The notes: a model not told the origin generated them from the letters alone. A stretch of 64,000 nucleotides of DNA from Fragum whitleyi (GCA_948146395.1 OX411546.1:22794449-22858448), one strand, 5' to 3'. Counted from the stretch's first letter, positions 34,246 to 45,684 are shown. Program-made: numbers and translations.

Positions 34246-34735
34246 ACATAAACGTATCCATACATGTACAACACTTTCTACATCTCTCTAACCCCTTCGC
34301 AACTGAATCTTGGTACTTCATTGTAAGCTGTACTTCAAAATTCCCATTTTTCTGAAAATGTTGTCCAGTGTCGTACTCGATTTTCATCATTCATATTTCC
34401 ATCACGAAAACGAAAAAGAGTGGACTGTACATGTACATATATATATTTACTGATAAAAGGATAAAATATTGGTGACGATACTATTGCCAAAAGAATCCTA
34501 TAAAACATTTCCAATTTTAATGCTTTTCATCATTTCGGGGAAAATCAAGTTCTATATAAACGAAGCTATGTAATTTAAAAGTTAAAATATTCCCACAAGA
34601 GCAAATAGCGTGGGTGAATACTGCTTACTTATTAGATCACAATTTTATGACAGTCAGATAAATTTGAAGAAAATTCAAATTCGGATGTTAACTTGTATGA
34701 TAGAACAAAGATCTATTAGAGTTTCCCTTTTATGC

Positions 34736-35250
34736 CCCGCATCGATAGATCGGGAGCATATTTTTTTTTTTTTTTTTTTTTTTTAGGGGGGAGGGGGGGG
34801 GGGGGCTCTTCTGTTTGTCTGATTATCTGTTTGTCTGTTACTCTGTTTGTCCGTTTGTCTGATAAAACTTTTACATTGGCCATAACTTTTGATTGGTAAG
34901 TGACAGGGCCTTCATATTTCACATGATGATTCCTAGGGTCAATACCTTTCTATTGATACCAAGCTCCAGGTCATATGCTAAGGTCGAGGTCATTTTTTAA
35001 GGTCAACTTTGTGAAAAATCAAAATTTAAACATAGGCCACATCTTTGGAATGGTAAGGGCTATATCCTTGATATTTCATATGTTCATTGTTTGTGAAGAT
35101 ACCTTTTAGTAAATACTCCAGTCATGGTTGTCTGTCAAGGTCAAGGTCATTTTTAAAGGTCACCATTTTTCAATTTAAAAACTTTAATAAGTTTAATGCA
35201 ATAATCATTGACGGAGGTAAAAGGGGATGTCCGAAAAGAACCCGTATTAA
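34736..35250. repeat. dispersed repeat with TCAAGGTCA blocks (copy B)
   Basis: Equivalent to 23100-23540. It includes a 24-T run followed by G runs (34761-34805) that are absent from copy A. Confidence 0.75.
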
Positions 35251-35330
35251 GGAAGTTTTGGGGCCATTACTATTATATGTTTTCGTTCTCGGGACATATC
35301 AAACAAGACAAAGGGTTGGAGAGGGAGGAT

Positions 35331-35729
35331 AAGAATAGAAATAAAATACCTTAGATCTTGCAGTCTGAATAAAAACAAAAATAAAACTGAAAAAAATCAC
35401 CACTTTTTATCATTTTTGAAATCCCACCATAAAAATATTTTTTCTTCGATAGTTCTTCATGCAACAAAGCTCTCCTTAATCAACTGTTGATGTGTCAAAA
35501 GAGTAAAATCAAAGTACTGAAAGTACTGATAAGTTGGAATGCGTTCGAGAGACTTCAAGCTACTAACGAAGATTACGCCTCCCGCCTACCACAAGTTATC
35601 ACATAATACGTCTCGTCTTTTGACGGGCGTATATAAATCAATGTATTTCAACAACGAGAGACGATTAAACCCCTGAATCGCTATACAGGCCTGAATCTGA
35701 TGACAGAAAAATGATAACAAGGGGACCAG
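35331..35729. other. unique spacer after the duplication
   Basis: Nothing recognised except the doubled 9-mer (ATCAAAGTACTGAAAGTACT) at 35508-35527. Confidence 0.4.
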
Positions 35730-36235
35730 AATGGCCCTAAACCGCTCACATGAATTCGATTGGTCCAGTGGATTTTATCCAAGAAACTTTCTGGCAAAGA
35801 TTCAATCAAATTTGCCTAATTGTTGAAGAGGAGACATTATTCGAATTATAAGCAGTCATAATAAACCCTGCCAACCCATTCATTACAGAGGAGACTTAAA
35901 ATCAGCCCTACCCTGCTACCCCCATTTTTATGGGCTAATGAAAATTTTTGCCAACAAAATTTGAAGAGGGTCATCAAAGGAACATTCTTGTAAAATTTCA
36001 TTGCAATCTGCCGAGTGATTCACGAGGAAATGTCGTTCAACGATTTTGGGCTAAAAATAAGCCCCGCACTGCCATACCCATATTATTGGCCAATTAAATA
36101 TAGCGACAATTTTGAAGGGGGTCAACCAAGGAACATTCTGGCAAAATTTAATTTAGATTGGCCCAGCGGTTTAGGAGAAGAAGAAGTATTAAGAACGTTG
36201 ACGACGGACGACGACGTTGTGCTCAGGTGAGCTAA
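35730..36235 (+). repeat. ~156-bp-type repeat, short array ending GTGCTCAGGTGAGCTAAAAA
   Basis: Starts GACCAGAATGGCCCTAAACC like the 4440 array. About three units, each with TCACCAAAGG/TCATCAAAGG and GGAACATTCT. Ends TTGACGACGGACGACGACGT plus TGCTCAGGTGAGC. Confidence 0.8.
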
Positions 36236-36379
36236 AAACGAAGAAAATGATACGGACCATACAGCCGACTTATGGACGAACAGGCGAACACTTATACACT
36301 CTAAACAGTTTTTATATTATTTTTCAAATGACTTCTGTTCAAGATGAGTTTTCAATTACATTTTTAATTAGAAGTGTCG

Positions 36380-36770
36380 CAAAGTGGACCTCAACAAGTG
36401 ATTTGTCCATGATGAAAAGCTATTTTTACTTCATGAGTTGGAATCTCAAGACAATTTATGGACGAAGTTCAATTGTGATTTCGACCTTTGTGACTCAAAA
36501 ATTGGGCACTTTGTCGGGTCATTGACAACATTTGTTTCAAGTTTAATGATTGGGTCAATTGGGTGTTCCGTTAGAGTGGAAACTGTAAACTGTTAAAATT
36601 TACTGATAGTCGTGACATGTATGACCCCGAAACAATAGGGCATTTCTTTGGGTCATGGGCAATATTTGTGTAAAGTTACTGCAGGTCAATTGCTTCTCCG
36701 TTTATCTAAAAGACTGAAAGACAGACATAATGACATCAATATATGCTCCTCTACTTCTGAGTTGGGGTAC
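36380..36770. repeat. degraded relative of the 1550-2095 tandem repeat
   Basis: AACAATAGGGCATTTCTTTG, GGGTCATGGGCAATATTTGT and GGTCAATTGC match the unit of the 1.5-2.1 kb array. About two worn units. Confidence 0.6.
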
Positions 36771-36789
36771 AGTTAATAACATCGTGAAA

Positions 36790-37145
36790 TTGATAAGGTG
36801 AACGATTTTGGAATGACTTAGGCATGATGTTGAATGAGTGAGCGGAGCGAGTTTTGAGTGAAATATAAGGGGGAGAATCCAATGTCGCTTATTTTGTTCA
36901 GGTTAAACAAAATTAGCGATAAATAAATAAATGTACATAAAAGTTCAATCAATAGCTTTCTTTTTCGTCAAAAACCAATTAGACGCTTTCAATTATGTCA
37001 GTGAAATCGCGATTTGGTTCTTGCTTAATTCATTTTGAATGTACATTATGATCTTATTTTTTTAATAACTTTGAGCGTTTTTGAATGGTTTGAGTGAGTG
37101 TTTGGAATGAATGAATGGAGCGCTGAGTGAACGCTTAAGAATGTT
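36790..37145. repeat. GAGTGAGCGGAGCGAGTTTTGAGTG repeat family
   Basis: 36830-36920 is matched by 39600-39690 (AGCGAGTTTTGAGTG and ATCGCTAATTTTGTTCAAG). 37080-37145 (GAATGAATGGAGCGCTGAGT) is matched by 39890-40050 and 40330-40400. The element is internally repeated and rich in GAATGAAT. Confidence 0.65.
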
Positions 37146-37550
37146 TTTATTGAGATGAATGTCAATTTCACGATGTAACTAACTGTATGATTGTGCCCTT
37201 AAACGTATTGATGTGTAAGAATGTGAAGAAAACAAGTTGAACTAGTTGGTTTGTTTCAAATGGCAAATTGTCATGAAGATGGAATGCAATTGGGCAAAGA
37301 TATTCATAATTCAATTAAAGATGTGGTGGCAAGGGTTTTATTGAATGAGTATTGGGTTTTTACAATGAAACATTCATGTAGATAACCGCAATATGACGGA
37401 AAACAAACGACAATTTGCTTGAAAAGATTTTTATTTCGTAGCTTATACAGAAATTTACACTATAATACCTTGTCAAAAGTTAAATGAGTAATAAGGTCGT
37501 TCAGAAAGAGAGACAATACCTTTAAAAGAAGCTATAACATAATTCTACGA
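37146..37550. other. AT-rich DNA, nothing recognised
   Basis: No repeat relative, open frame or structure seen. Confidence 0.4.
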
Positions 37551-37553
37551 AAA

Positions 37554-37678
37554 AACAGGTCGCGACCAACCAAATAAGCAGATCACGTGATTGGTCTGTG
37601 CTATTGCCATAATACTGAGAAAACAGATCGCGACATTACCAAATAAGCAGATCACGTGATTGTCTTGTGCTATTGCCA
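37554..37678. repeat. two 68-bp tandem units each with an ATCACGTGAT E-box
   Basis: The unit runs from AACAG(G/A)TCGCGAC through CCAAATAAGCAGATCACGTG to GTGCTATTGCCA. The E-box palindromes are at 37582-37591 and 37651-37660. A third, worn relative follows at about 37685-37725 (CTTATCACATGAT), and another TCACGTGA lies at 37925. Confidence 0.8.
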
Positions 37679-37779
37679 ATTGCTGACCGTATTGGACTTG
37701 ACTTATCACATGATTTCCAAATATAGTAATGCAAACATGTGATACTAATATATTCGTACTCAACTTTCAATAAATATCG

Positions 37780-38442
37780 TTTAAAACATAAATTAGCGTG
37801 TTAATAATATACATGAAGTGATAGTTGTGTAATTGTACAGCATTTTTACTTTTTGATGAAATAAACTGGATGTCTTTGTCAAGATGAGATATACGAAATA
37901 GGCCGAAGTGTATTCACATCCTGTTCACGTGATTTGTGTTCTCAAAAAACCCGAAATGAAATTATCTTGTGTTCATTTTGCGGTTTTGTTAAATCTAAGT
38001 TGGAATTGCTCCGCATTCCAACTTAAAAAACATTAATAATTCAATTCTTTCGGCATGCTTGACTATTTTAGAAAATGTTAAAGTTATACCTATATTTTAT
38101 ATAGATATCAGACAAAAGCAGCCCATCGGAGGAAATTAAAAAAAAATAAATAGAATTGATGGAAGGTCATTTTATTTTTATTCCAGTTTGAGAAAAATTT
38201 GATCAGCTCTCCTGAGATCCAGAAAATAAAAAAAAATAATGGCCCAAGCAAAAATAATTGTTCTGACGATTCGTAATCGAGGAACAAAATTTAAATTGAC
38301 GCCACGATTTTGTTTCAGAAAATTTAACAAAACGTTTATCATCATTTGCCATTACGCGAGAGTAAAATCAGCGCATGTATTTGCTCGAACAAGATTATAA
38401 TATAGGTCATATGTACGTTTCCTGTTAAATGGTATTCTTCTA
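37780..38442. other. AT-rich DNA, nothing recognised
   Basis: Short inverted pair TAAGTTGGAATTGC / GCATTCCAACTTA at about 37997-38025. No gene. Confidence 0.4.
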
Positions 38443-38460
38443 TTATTATTAATATTATCA

Positions 38461-38494
<34 letters not shown>

Positions 38495-38500
38495 CATTCA
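38443..38500. repeat. ATT microsatellite
   Basis: Imperfect (ATT)n. The Asn run on the minus strand is an artefact. Confidence 0.95.
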
Positions 38501-39249
38501 TTGTAATATTTAAGAACAAATTCGACATGCAAAACAAATTTGAATTTACAGTGAGAATTGCCGAAATTTTGTCGAGACACTTTCTCTTAATCATTTCACA
38601 TATGTAATTTCTCCTTTCTCAACGAATTCAATACATCAGTCTAGAATGCCATCAGACTCGTTCACCATCTGTTCTTTCAGTGCTTTGATTTCAATCGTAT
38701 TGATCAAAGTTCGACCAGAAACTGACCTGCTCAAAAATGAGCTTAATTTGCAACTTTTACGTCCGAGGTATTTTCAAGTCTACGAAAAAGACCGAGAGAT
38801 GTTGCGAATGCCTCCGATTATGCATGTGACATCTTCATTTGTTCACAATAATTTAAGAATATTAAAGGCCTACCAGTAGATGAAATGTTTTAGTAAATAC
38901 CGGATAACATTTTTGGATGCCATGTTTCCTATTTAAACAAAATTTGTCAGATTTCTTGGGATTCTTACCGTGAGAAGAAATATTGCTAATGGTTAATTAA
39001 TTTAGTATGGTTTAAATTCAGAATTTATAGTTTCTTTAGAAGAAATGATATTGGCATTAATCGGACCATCTATTTTTGAATCATAACCTACAACTGGGCG
39101 TTTTATTATACTGCAAAGAAAACTCTACCCTGCGTTCTGGATGACAGACAAAACGGCTCAAACTTCTTCCCTCATACAGTTGACAACATTGTGAAATTGG
39201 CAAAATGAATGAATTGTGGAATATCACAAAATTATTCCGAAGGGAGTAG
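38501..39249. other. no gene recognised
   Basis: A reversed doubled 9-mer (CTTTCAGTGCTTTGAT) at 38675-38690. The 77-codon frame at 38646 resembles nothing known. Confidence 0.4.
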
Positions 39250-39590
39250 AATAAACATTTAACAAAATCACTCGATTTCAATATTTCGGCAAAAATTGCC
39301 CTCTTCAAAAAAAAAAATGAAATAAATCTTAACACTAATATAGTTCCGCAAGAAAGAGTGAGGTTCGAGAAACCGTTATCTCCTATCATTTTCAATGTAA
39401 AAATTGATCTTTGATCACTCACTTGAAATTGCAGGTCTATGCATAATAATGAAAATCGATACAGCCATTTTATTTTATCTCATAATGGATATCAATTATT
39501 ATGTAGTAGCTTTAAGATTTGTTTCATTTTGCTTGAAAATGGCAATTTTTGCCGAAATATTGAAATCGAGTGTTTTTGTTAAATGAATGA
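39250..39590. repeat. ~70-bp inverted repeat with 180-bp loop
   Basis: CACTCGATTTCAATATTTCG and GGCAAAAATTGCC at 39270-39300 are inverted at 39541-39572. Arms of about 70 bp with a few mismatches. Probably a palindromic MITE; no target duplication defined. Confidence 0.75.
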
Positions 39591-39898
39591 AATTGGAATG
39601 AAATTGGAATGAATGAGTGTGGGCAGCGAGTTTTGAGTGGAATTCAAGAGCGGTAAACCAATATCGCTAATTTTGTTCAAGATGAACAAGATTAGTTATA
39701 TTTGTTACCTCCCTTTAATAAAATATAACGTCATTTTTTCTAATATGCGTCTTCCAATATAATTCAGACACTTTAAATTGCACATCAGCCAATAAAAGTG
39801 AAGATCTATTTGATAGATTTGAATAAAATATTGATCGACTTGGCCGGATTTTGAAATGCTTTGGAGCGTTTTTGATCGATTTGAGTCAGTGTTTGGAT

Positions 39899-40019
39899 TG
39901 AATGAATGAATGAATGAATGAATGAATGAATGAATGAATGAATGAATGAATGAATGAATGAGTGAATGAATGAATGAATGAATGAATGAATGAATGAATG
40001 AATGAATGAATGAATGAAT
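39899..40019. repeat. (AATG)n microsatellite
   Basis: About 30 tetranucleotides with one GAGTGAATG interruption. The Phe-Ile-His-Ser frames come from it. It lies inside a GAATGAATGGAGCGCTGAG element that has only two or three GAATs at 37110. Confidence 0.97.
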
Positions 40020-40595
40020 GGAGCGCTGAGTGGGCATTTTACAATGGTAGAAATATTTAGATCGGAATGACAATCAATTTGATAACGTTGTAACTGTAGG
40101 CATGATCTTTGTAAAACCTGTCTGTTTCGTCCATCTATACAAGACATAATATCACGACGAAATCAATCAATATAGATTAGTGAGATAATTGTGTTATTTG
40201 GGGTCGTGACAGGCCATTTATATATCTCGTTAGAAATTAGATGAGAGCACAAATAAATCCCCAGTGTTGGTCTGCGAAACGAAATATAATCAAAGAGCTG
40301 TAAGCCCTGTAATTGTGCGGTACTGATTAAATGGAGCGCTGAGAGAGCTATTTAGAATGGTTTTGATCGGAGTGACTGTCAATTTCAGGACTTTGATAAC
40401 TGTAAGCATTTTCTTTGTAAGGACTCACTGTTTTCGTCCATAGAGGACATAATATCACGACGAAATCAATCAATATAGATTAGTGAGATAATTGTGTTAT
40501 TTGGGGTCGTGACAGGCCATTTATATATCTCGTTAGAAATTAGATGAGAGCACAAATAATCCCCAGTGTTTGTCTGCGAAACGAAAGTAATCAAA
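40016..40595. repeat. tandem duplication of ~303-314 bp
   Basis: AATGGAGCGCTGAG starts at 40016 and 40330. The second halves (40142-40260 and 40445-40560) are almost identical over more than 110 bp, starting ACATAATATCACGACGAAAT. The first halves are clearly diverged. A worn third relative is at 41690-41760. Confidence 0.85.
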
Positions 40596-40805
40596 GTCCG
40601 TGGTCTAGGGGTAGAGCGTTGGCCCCTTGACCCAAAGGTCCTGAGTTCGGTCCCTGGAAGCGGCAATCGATCTTGGTTTTTTAATTGACCGACACATTCG
40701 GCGCAAGTACTGGTGAATTTTCCAGAAAGTAGAATCGAGAGGGATTAATCATAATTGTAAGAACTTGTTTCCAAATGATTTTAAATAAATAGGTTTAAAC
40801 TAAAC
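40596..40805 (+). mobile_element. tRNA-derived SINE (family A), 8-bp target duplication, empty site nearby
   Basis: Head GTCCGTGGTCTAGGGGTAGA, B-box region GAGTTCGGTCCC, body ACACATTCGGCGCAAGTACT, tail AAATAAATAGGTTTAAACT. Flanked by TAATCAAA (40588-40595, 40806-40813). The first tandem unit reads TAATCAAAGAGCTGTAAGCC (40288-40307), the uninterrupted site. Same family as 6318-6541. Confidence 0.93.
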
Positions 40806-40854
40806 TAATCAAATCTGTAAAGTTTGAATGAAAAAGCTACAGGTGGACGGAACG

Positions 40855-40895
40855 ACAGACGGAGGAACGGACAGACGGACCGACCGACCGACAAG
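40855..40895. repeat. GACGGACC tetranucleotide-like tract
   Basis: ACAGACGG, GGAACGGACAGACGGA and (CCGA)n. Low complexity. Confidence 0.8.
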
Positions 40896-42092
40896 CTGTC
40901 TCCTATATGCCCCAAACATGGTTTAGGCCGGTATAAATCAACTGTTCAAGCCATTATAGAAAGAACTACAAAGAAAGTGCAAATAAATAGTCAGTGAAAA
41001 ATAGAAGCTCAATAAATGGCAGTTATTTTCGAAACAAGCTGTTTACAAAATGGATATGAGTTAGGATAAAGACAGGTTTTGCAAATTTGATCAGTTGCCA
41101 TTCGGTCATAACCACTCTAATTGTGCTCTCGCAAAATTAAAAACCGAGCATATCATAAATTGATACTGAAACGCAGTGTTTTACTGGGGTTTTTTATCAA
41201 ACAATTATATGCTCAGAATTTTGCCAAAATCATGCCGATGGATATTATTCAATTTAACTCAAGTGATTCTTGGATGACCCTTCATCAGTCTAAAAAAATA
41301 TTGTGACCAGATTAATAATCTGTCTTGTCAGTGCGGAGGCCATTTCTCTATATGTTATAAAGTTGAAACTTTGAAATCATTTTATCAGACCCTTACTGAT
41401 GGATATCAACCAAATTTCACCGGAAGGTTCCTTTTCGGGGCTATTAGTAGACTGCACAAAATTATTGTGATTGGATGAAAAATAAATATTTAACAGGCGG
41501 AGGTCATTTTTTTTATATTCACCAATCTTGAATTTTTCTTTGAAGAATTATTTCAGCATGTGACACTTAAAACACTTATTTACTTATTGATCAAAGTACC
41601 ACATTCAGCCGAATGGCGTAATTATTGTTCTTAAATTACTACACTTACGTCCGAAGTACATTTTTGTTTACGGGAAAGGCCGGGGCGTTGTTAGGAATGG
41701 ATCGTGACAGGCCATCTCGTTGAGAGAACAAAATTGATAATCCCCTTGTGTTGTTCTGCCATTAGACACATGTCTTAGTTCTGTAACTGAAAAAATGTGA
41801 GTTATCTATCTGGCCCTAGATAAGTCGCATGGTCTCAGGCAACGGTGACTTCTGTGCATAAAAATAGTAATTGAAAGTACATGAGTTATATCACAAATGA
41901 TTTTTTGACTATTAATATTTTACTACCTAGAATAAAACAAAGATGTGTATACTTAAAAAAATCATGTCAATCTAGCAGATGATTTGAAATGTTTGTAAAT
42001 AATATTAGCCCCCCTCCACACACACACAAGAGTAGGTCACTTGCATATTCCTTGGCAGTTTGTCTTGTGCTTTCAGGAAAGCGTAAACAGAG
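40896..42092. other. no gene recognised
   Basis: 41330-41480 resembles eroded ~156-bp repeat DNA (ACCAAATTTCACCGGAAGGT, TCCTTTTCGGGG). The rest is plain AT-rich sequence. Confidence 0.4.
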
Positions 42093-42272
42093 GAACATAT
42101 AAAAGGGGGTAACTCCAGTCTAAAATCTTTCTCGTTGAAACCCTTTGATGTAGGTACTCATTTGGATTGTCTCATCGAGACAATTCCAATGAGTTCTCAC
42201 ATGATAGGGTTTGAGTGAAATATTTAAAAAATTAAAATCTAAAACACCCCCTCTAATTGTAGCTCTGTGTAA
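42093..42272. mobile_element. 180-bp palindromic MITE (GGGTACTCATTTG family), best copy
   Basis: Outer ends CAGAGGAACATATAAAAGGG and, inverted, CAGAGCTACAATTAGAGGGG. An inner palindrome at 42137-42213 runs GAAACCCTTTGATGTAGGTA ... GAGACAATTCCAATGAG with loop ATC. No clear duplication. The other copies in the window are fragments. Confidence 0.75.
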
Positions 42273-42689
42273 ACTATCAAATGAACAAGTTATATATTTA
42301 ACAAAGTACAAATGCTGCTCTATTAAAACAGAAAACAAATAAAGAAATTGTAAAACTATTTTGCGCAAAAAAAGTCTTTTCAAACATAGCGCACATGTTT
42401 GTGAAGTTCTCTCCAAAATCTAAGAATCAAATTTCCCCACAGACATACAGACGAGAAAACGCATGCACTAACATGCACACGAACATTTTGGTTTTGTTAT
42501 CTGATAAAAGATTTTTTTCATTCAATCATTGTGGTGAAGTCTTCTGAAGTGTCTGTATCGATATGATACCAACCGTCTGATAACGAAAATAGGACACCAG
42601 ACAGTCTATTTCAAGAATCAATTTGCATATTCATGATCATAACCAGAAGCCTTTCACTTGAGTTTCTTTGATTTTAAAGATAAAAATTA
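42273..42689. other. no gene recognised
   Basis: AT-rich DNA without visible repeats. Confidence 0.4.
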
Positions 42690-43085
42690 AGCTAAGAAAA
42701 AAGATTACATGATAAAGAGCCTCGTCATGAAAACTTCTCACAGTCAAGACCAGATAACATTGATATTTTAAGACACTGACCAGGGGCTAACTTAAGTGGA
42801 TGCCCACTTGTCCAACACTTTTAAAGGTAAAAATTAAGTCAAGAAAAAGGATTACATGATAAAGAGCCTCGTCATGATAAGACACTGACCAGGGGCTTAC
42901 TTAAGTGGATGCCCACTTGTCCTGGACAAGTAACAATCACTGTGGGCAAGTAATTTTTGAAAGAGGCTTGCCCAACGCGCAAGTAAATATTCTTGCAAAT
43001 AAATAGTATACTTTCTATAGGGCAAGTAGTATTTTACTGTGGGCAAGGAAGTTTTAAAAGATACTTGTACACCGGGCAAGTGGAA
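42690..43085. repeat. tandem duplication plus CTTGTCC/GGACAAG palindromic array
   Basis: GATTACATGATAAAGAGCCT to GACACTGACCAGGGGCT occurs at 42704-42797 and 42850-42897; the second copy lacks about 45 bp. It leads into repeated TGGGCAAGTA and ACTTGCCC blocks in both orientations (42905-43085), the palindromic family also seen at 5960 and 48960. Confidence 0.7.
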
Positions 43086-43242
43086 TCAAGTTTCTTAGGG
43101 AAACCCCTGCTGACATGTGATTCTCTATACAGAATAAGTCTTCCCATTTTACTGCAAAAGACATCCCAATTGTGATTATCATTAAAAGAGAAAACCAATA
43201 CAAACTGGTACTGTTAGTCTAAAAGAAACCTCCGATCAACCA

Positions 43243-43566
43243 CTTTAGCCTTTATTTACCTGTGGCTACGCCGTAGACGATACGAAGGTTATATAGCAAT
43301 ACCCAAGCTTTTCTTCAACAACAGACAAGCTTTAATAAAGGACAAAATATCTACAAATATATTCCATCCACAAATAGAAAACTCCTTTCCAAATCCCGTG
43401 TCGTTTTGACTGTATCGATCTTCGCGTTTGTTCTGTAACCGTTCCATTTGCATGCTCCGTTAGTTGTAACGAGGCTGTAGGACCAATTATATGGCTGTCC
43501 TACAATCAAAACGTCACTCATGTATGCTCTCTGTCAATTATCTGTCACATAATAAACTATCCTACT
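43243..43566. repeat. direct repeat unit 1 with conserved 89-bp core
   Basis: Core at 43445-43533, from CATTTGCATGCTCCGTTAGT through TGTAACGAGGCTGTAGGACC to TCACTCATGTATGCTCTCTG. It contains an ATTTGCAT octamer and a GTAGGAC / GTCCTAC hairpin. Unit 2 is at 43905-44222. Confidence 0.85.
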
Positions 43567-43904
43567 TGTCTAACGAACATTTCTAGAAAATAAGAAAACA
43601 GAGATACTCAAATCTTAGAAAATGACATTCTTTTCCCTTCTCATACGTTCCATGGCATAATCATGCTTACGGTATACGAAGCCGTTATGAGAGGCAGTAG
43701 AGACTTTAATCAGCATGCACAGTTGTGAAGTATGATTTTAGCCGAAACTGTCTGCTTTCTAGATAACAATTTTAAGAATTGCTTTAGCCAGACCGGTGGA
43801 AATGTCCCAAAAAATGTGCAGTTTGTTTGAAAAAAAAGTTAAAAGACAAAATGTGAAAGCAACCTCCCGTCAGCGACTGCCCTTCCATAACTTGTGACGC
43901 CGAC

Positions 43905-44222
43905 GTCCACCAAACTGTGGCTGTATAGTAATGCCTCGTGTTGTCTCTAACTACAGCGAAGCTTTAAAAAAAAAAAAGGTCTACAGACCTAAAAATATTG
44001 TTCATCCACAAGTATAAAACTCCTCGACAATTCCCGTGTCGTTTTGACTATATCGATCTTTGTGTTTGTTATGTAACCGTTTCATTTGCATGCTCCGTTA
44101 GTTGTAACGAGGCTGTAGGACCAGTTATATAGCTGTCCTACAATCAAAACGTCACTCATGTATGCTCTCTGCCAATTATCTGTCGTCCAATAAACTATCA
44201 CACATCTAACGGACAGTTTTAG
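43905..44222. repeat. direct repeat unit 2 with conserved 89-bp core
   Basis: Core at 44083-44171, offset 638 bp from unit 1. By eye only two bases of the 89 differ, while the flanks differ by many substitutions and indels. Confidence 0.85.
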
Positions 44223-44493
44223 AAACACGGTAATACCAACATTTTAGGAATCTAACATAATCAATCTTTATCCAACTCAAATACTACAAATATCATGGTG
44301 CGGTCTTACCCCAAGGCAAATAATTAGAATAAATCAATAATAAAGAATTATAAAACTGTTTTAATTAAACCGAGAGTTGACTTTAACTTCAATCAAGAAT
44401 AAGTTTGTCAATACAATTTTAACATAGCATATCGAATAAGATGGGACCGACCATCATAGGATTCAGTAAGGATTATGCGAAAGTCTATGTAAT

Positions 44494-44605
44494 AGTTAAA
44501 CGCTAATAATTGAAAATTAAACGATTTAAACAGCCGAAAGGAGGGAGCGTAGCGACCGACTGAGGCTGTTTAAAGCGTTTAATTTTCAATTAGTAGCGTT
44601 TAACT
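44494..44605. repeat. 112-bp near-perfect inverted repeat
   Basis: Arms AGTTAAACGCTAATAATTGA ... TTTAAACAGCC and GGCTGTTTAAAGCG ... TAGTAGCGTTTAACT, about 43 bp each with a few mismatches. The loop is GAAAGGAGGGAGCGTAGCGACCGACTGA-like (44539-44563). Confidence 0.9.
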
Positions 44606-45684
44606 GACTTAGTCTTTTTCCCACCTTTTATATTATTGACATCATATTGCACGATTTAAACGGAATAAGCCAGATACATTTATTAAAAGTAAACGCCCCT
44701 CTCTTTCCAAATATGGAATTGTTGAAATATGCACGCAAATATTGAGTCTTTATAAATAGGCATTACCGAAGATAAATATGAAGTATAATTTGGTTTTATT
44801 TACCCGACAATACAGATGAACGATAATCTGATACTTTTTCACTCTGTGTTGCATGTTACTTCGAAAGAATAGAATACTTAACGGAATCGTATTATCGTTT
44901 GTACTAAAATGTCTCTTTATTGATTAAATGTGCCAGTAATTGTTTACGAACTTATGTATGAAGTGCAATCTAAGGACTAACGATTAGGCATATTATACTA
45001 TTCTGCTGATAAAAAAAAGATGTTATACAGTCCACCAAACCTTGGATATATGCATATGCAATGTCCCCACTTCGTGGGCGTTTTCTTGTGCCATCAACTA
45101 AATTAATTTGTCCTTGTTAATTTTGGTGGACAATAATACGCCTCATCTATAGCCGATCATGAAACGAGATTTGGCCTAGTTTAGAAAGGGGCCAAAAGTA
45201 ATTAAACGAGAAGTTTATTTGAATAAACGTTAAGAAAGAAGTATAGGATCTATTGCACTGTTTAATTAGATCTAGATCTTATTATTTAGGGTTACTTTTC
45301 TTTAATAAATGTACAGGCAAGTAGAAAAGTCGTCGTTCCATAACAGATTTGACATGGTAATCCACGCCATGCCAGATCAAAATCTACATAGGATATTCGT
45401 TAAACAACATGTGCACGAGTTAAACGATTTTCACCTGTACTTGTCACGTGGTCATTGCATATTTATAAAGGGGTAGTTTCTAGTCAGTACGCATGCCTCG
45501 AATAACAATTAAACCTCGACGTTTAAATGAAATAATGATCAAAATAAACCTTGGCTGGAAAGTTTATGGAAAATAAACCTTCAAAAATTTTGAAAATCCA
45601 GCCTTTTGATTGGATGATAATGTAGGACAAAGACTAAATATATCAAAATGCCCTGCCTCATTTATCATGAAATATTGTATCAAG
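44606..45684. other. no gene recognised
   Basis: AT-rich DNA without long open frames or relatives elsewhere in the window. Confidence 0.4.

Larger units (their letters stand above)
23899..35330. repeat. segmental duplication, copy B (right)
   Basis: Direct repeat of copy A; anchors are given under that entry. B-specific insertions are two SINEs, one 1,694-bp TTA-flanked element, an AACTACAGCTT hairpin element and four extra satellite units. B lacks the three MITEs found in A at 19911, 20176 and 21765. No host gene recognised. Confidence 0.85.

Noticed and set aside
39705..40147. Phe-Ile-His-Ser repeat protein on the minus strand
   Set aside because: Translation of (AATG)n; a tetranucleotide read in three frames gives a regular peptide without selection.
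40105..40600. LTR pair of a retrotransposon
   Set aside because: The two near-identical segments lack TG...CA ends, primer site and purine tract; they are halves of a tandem duplication.
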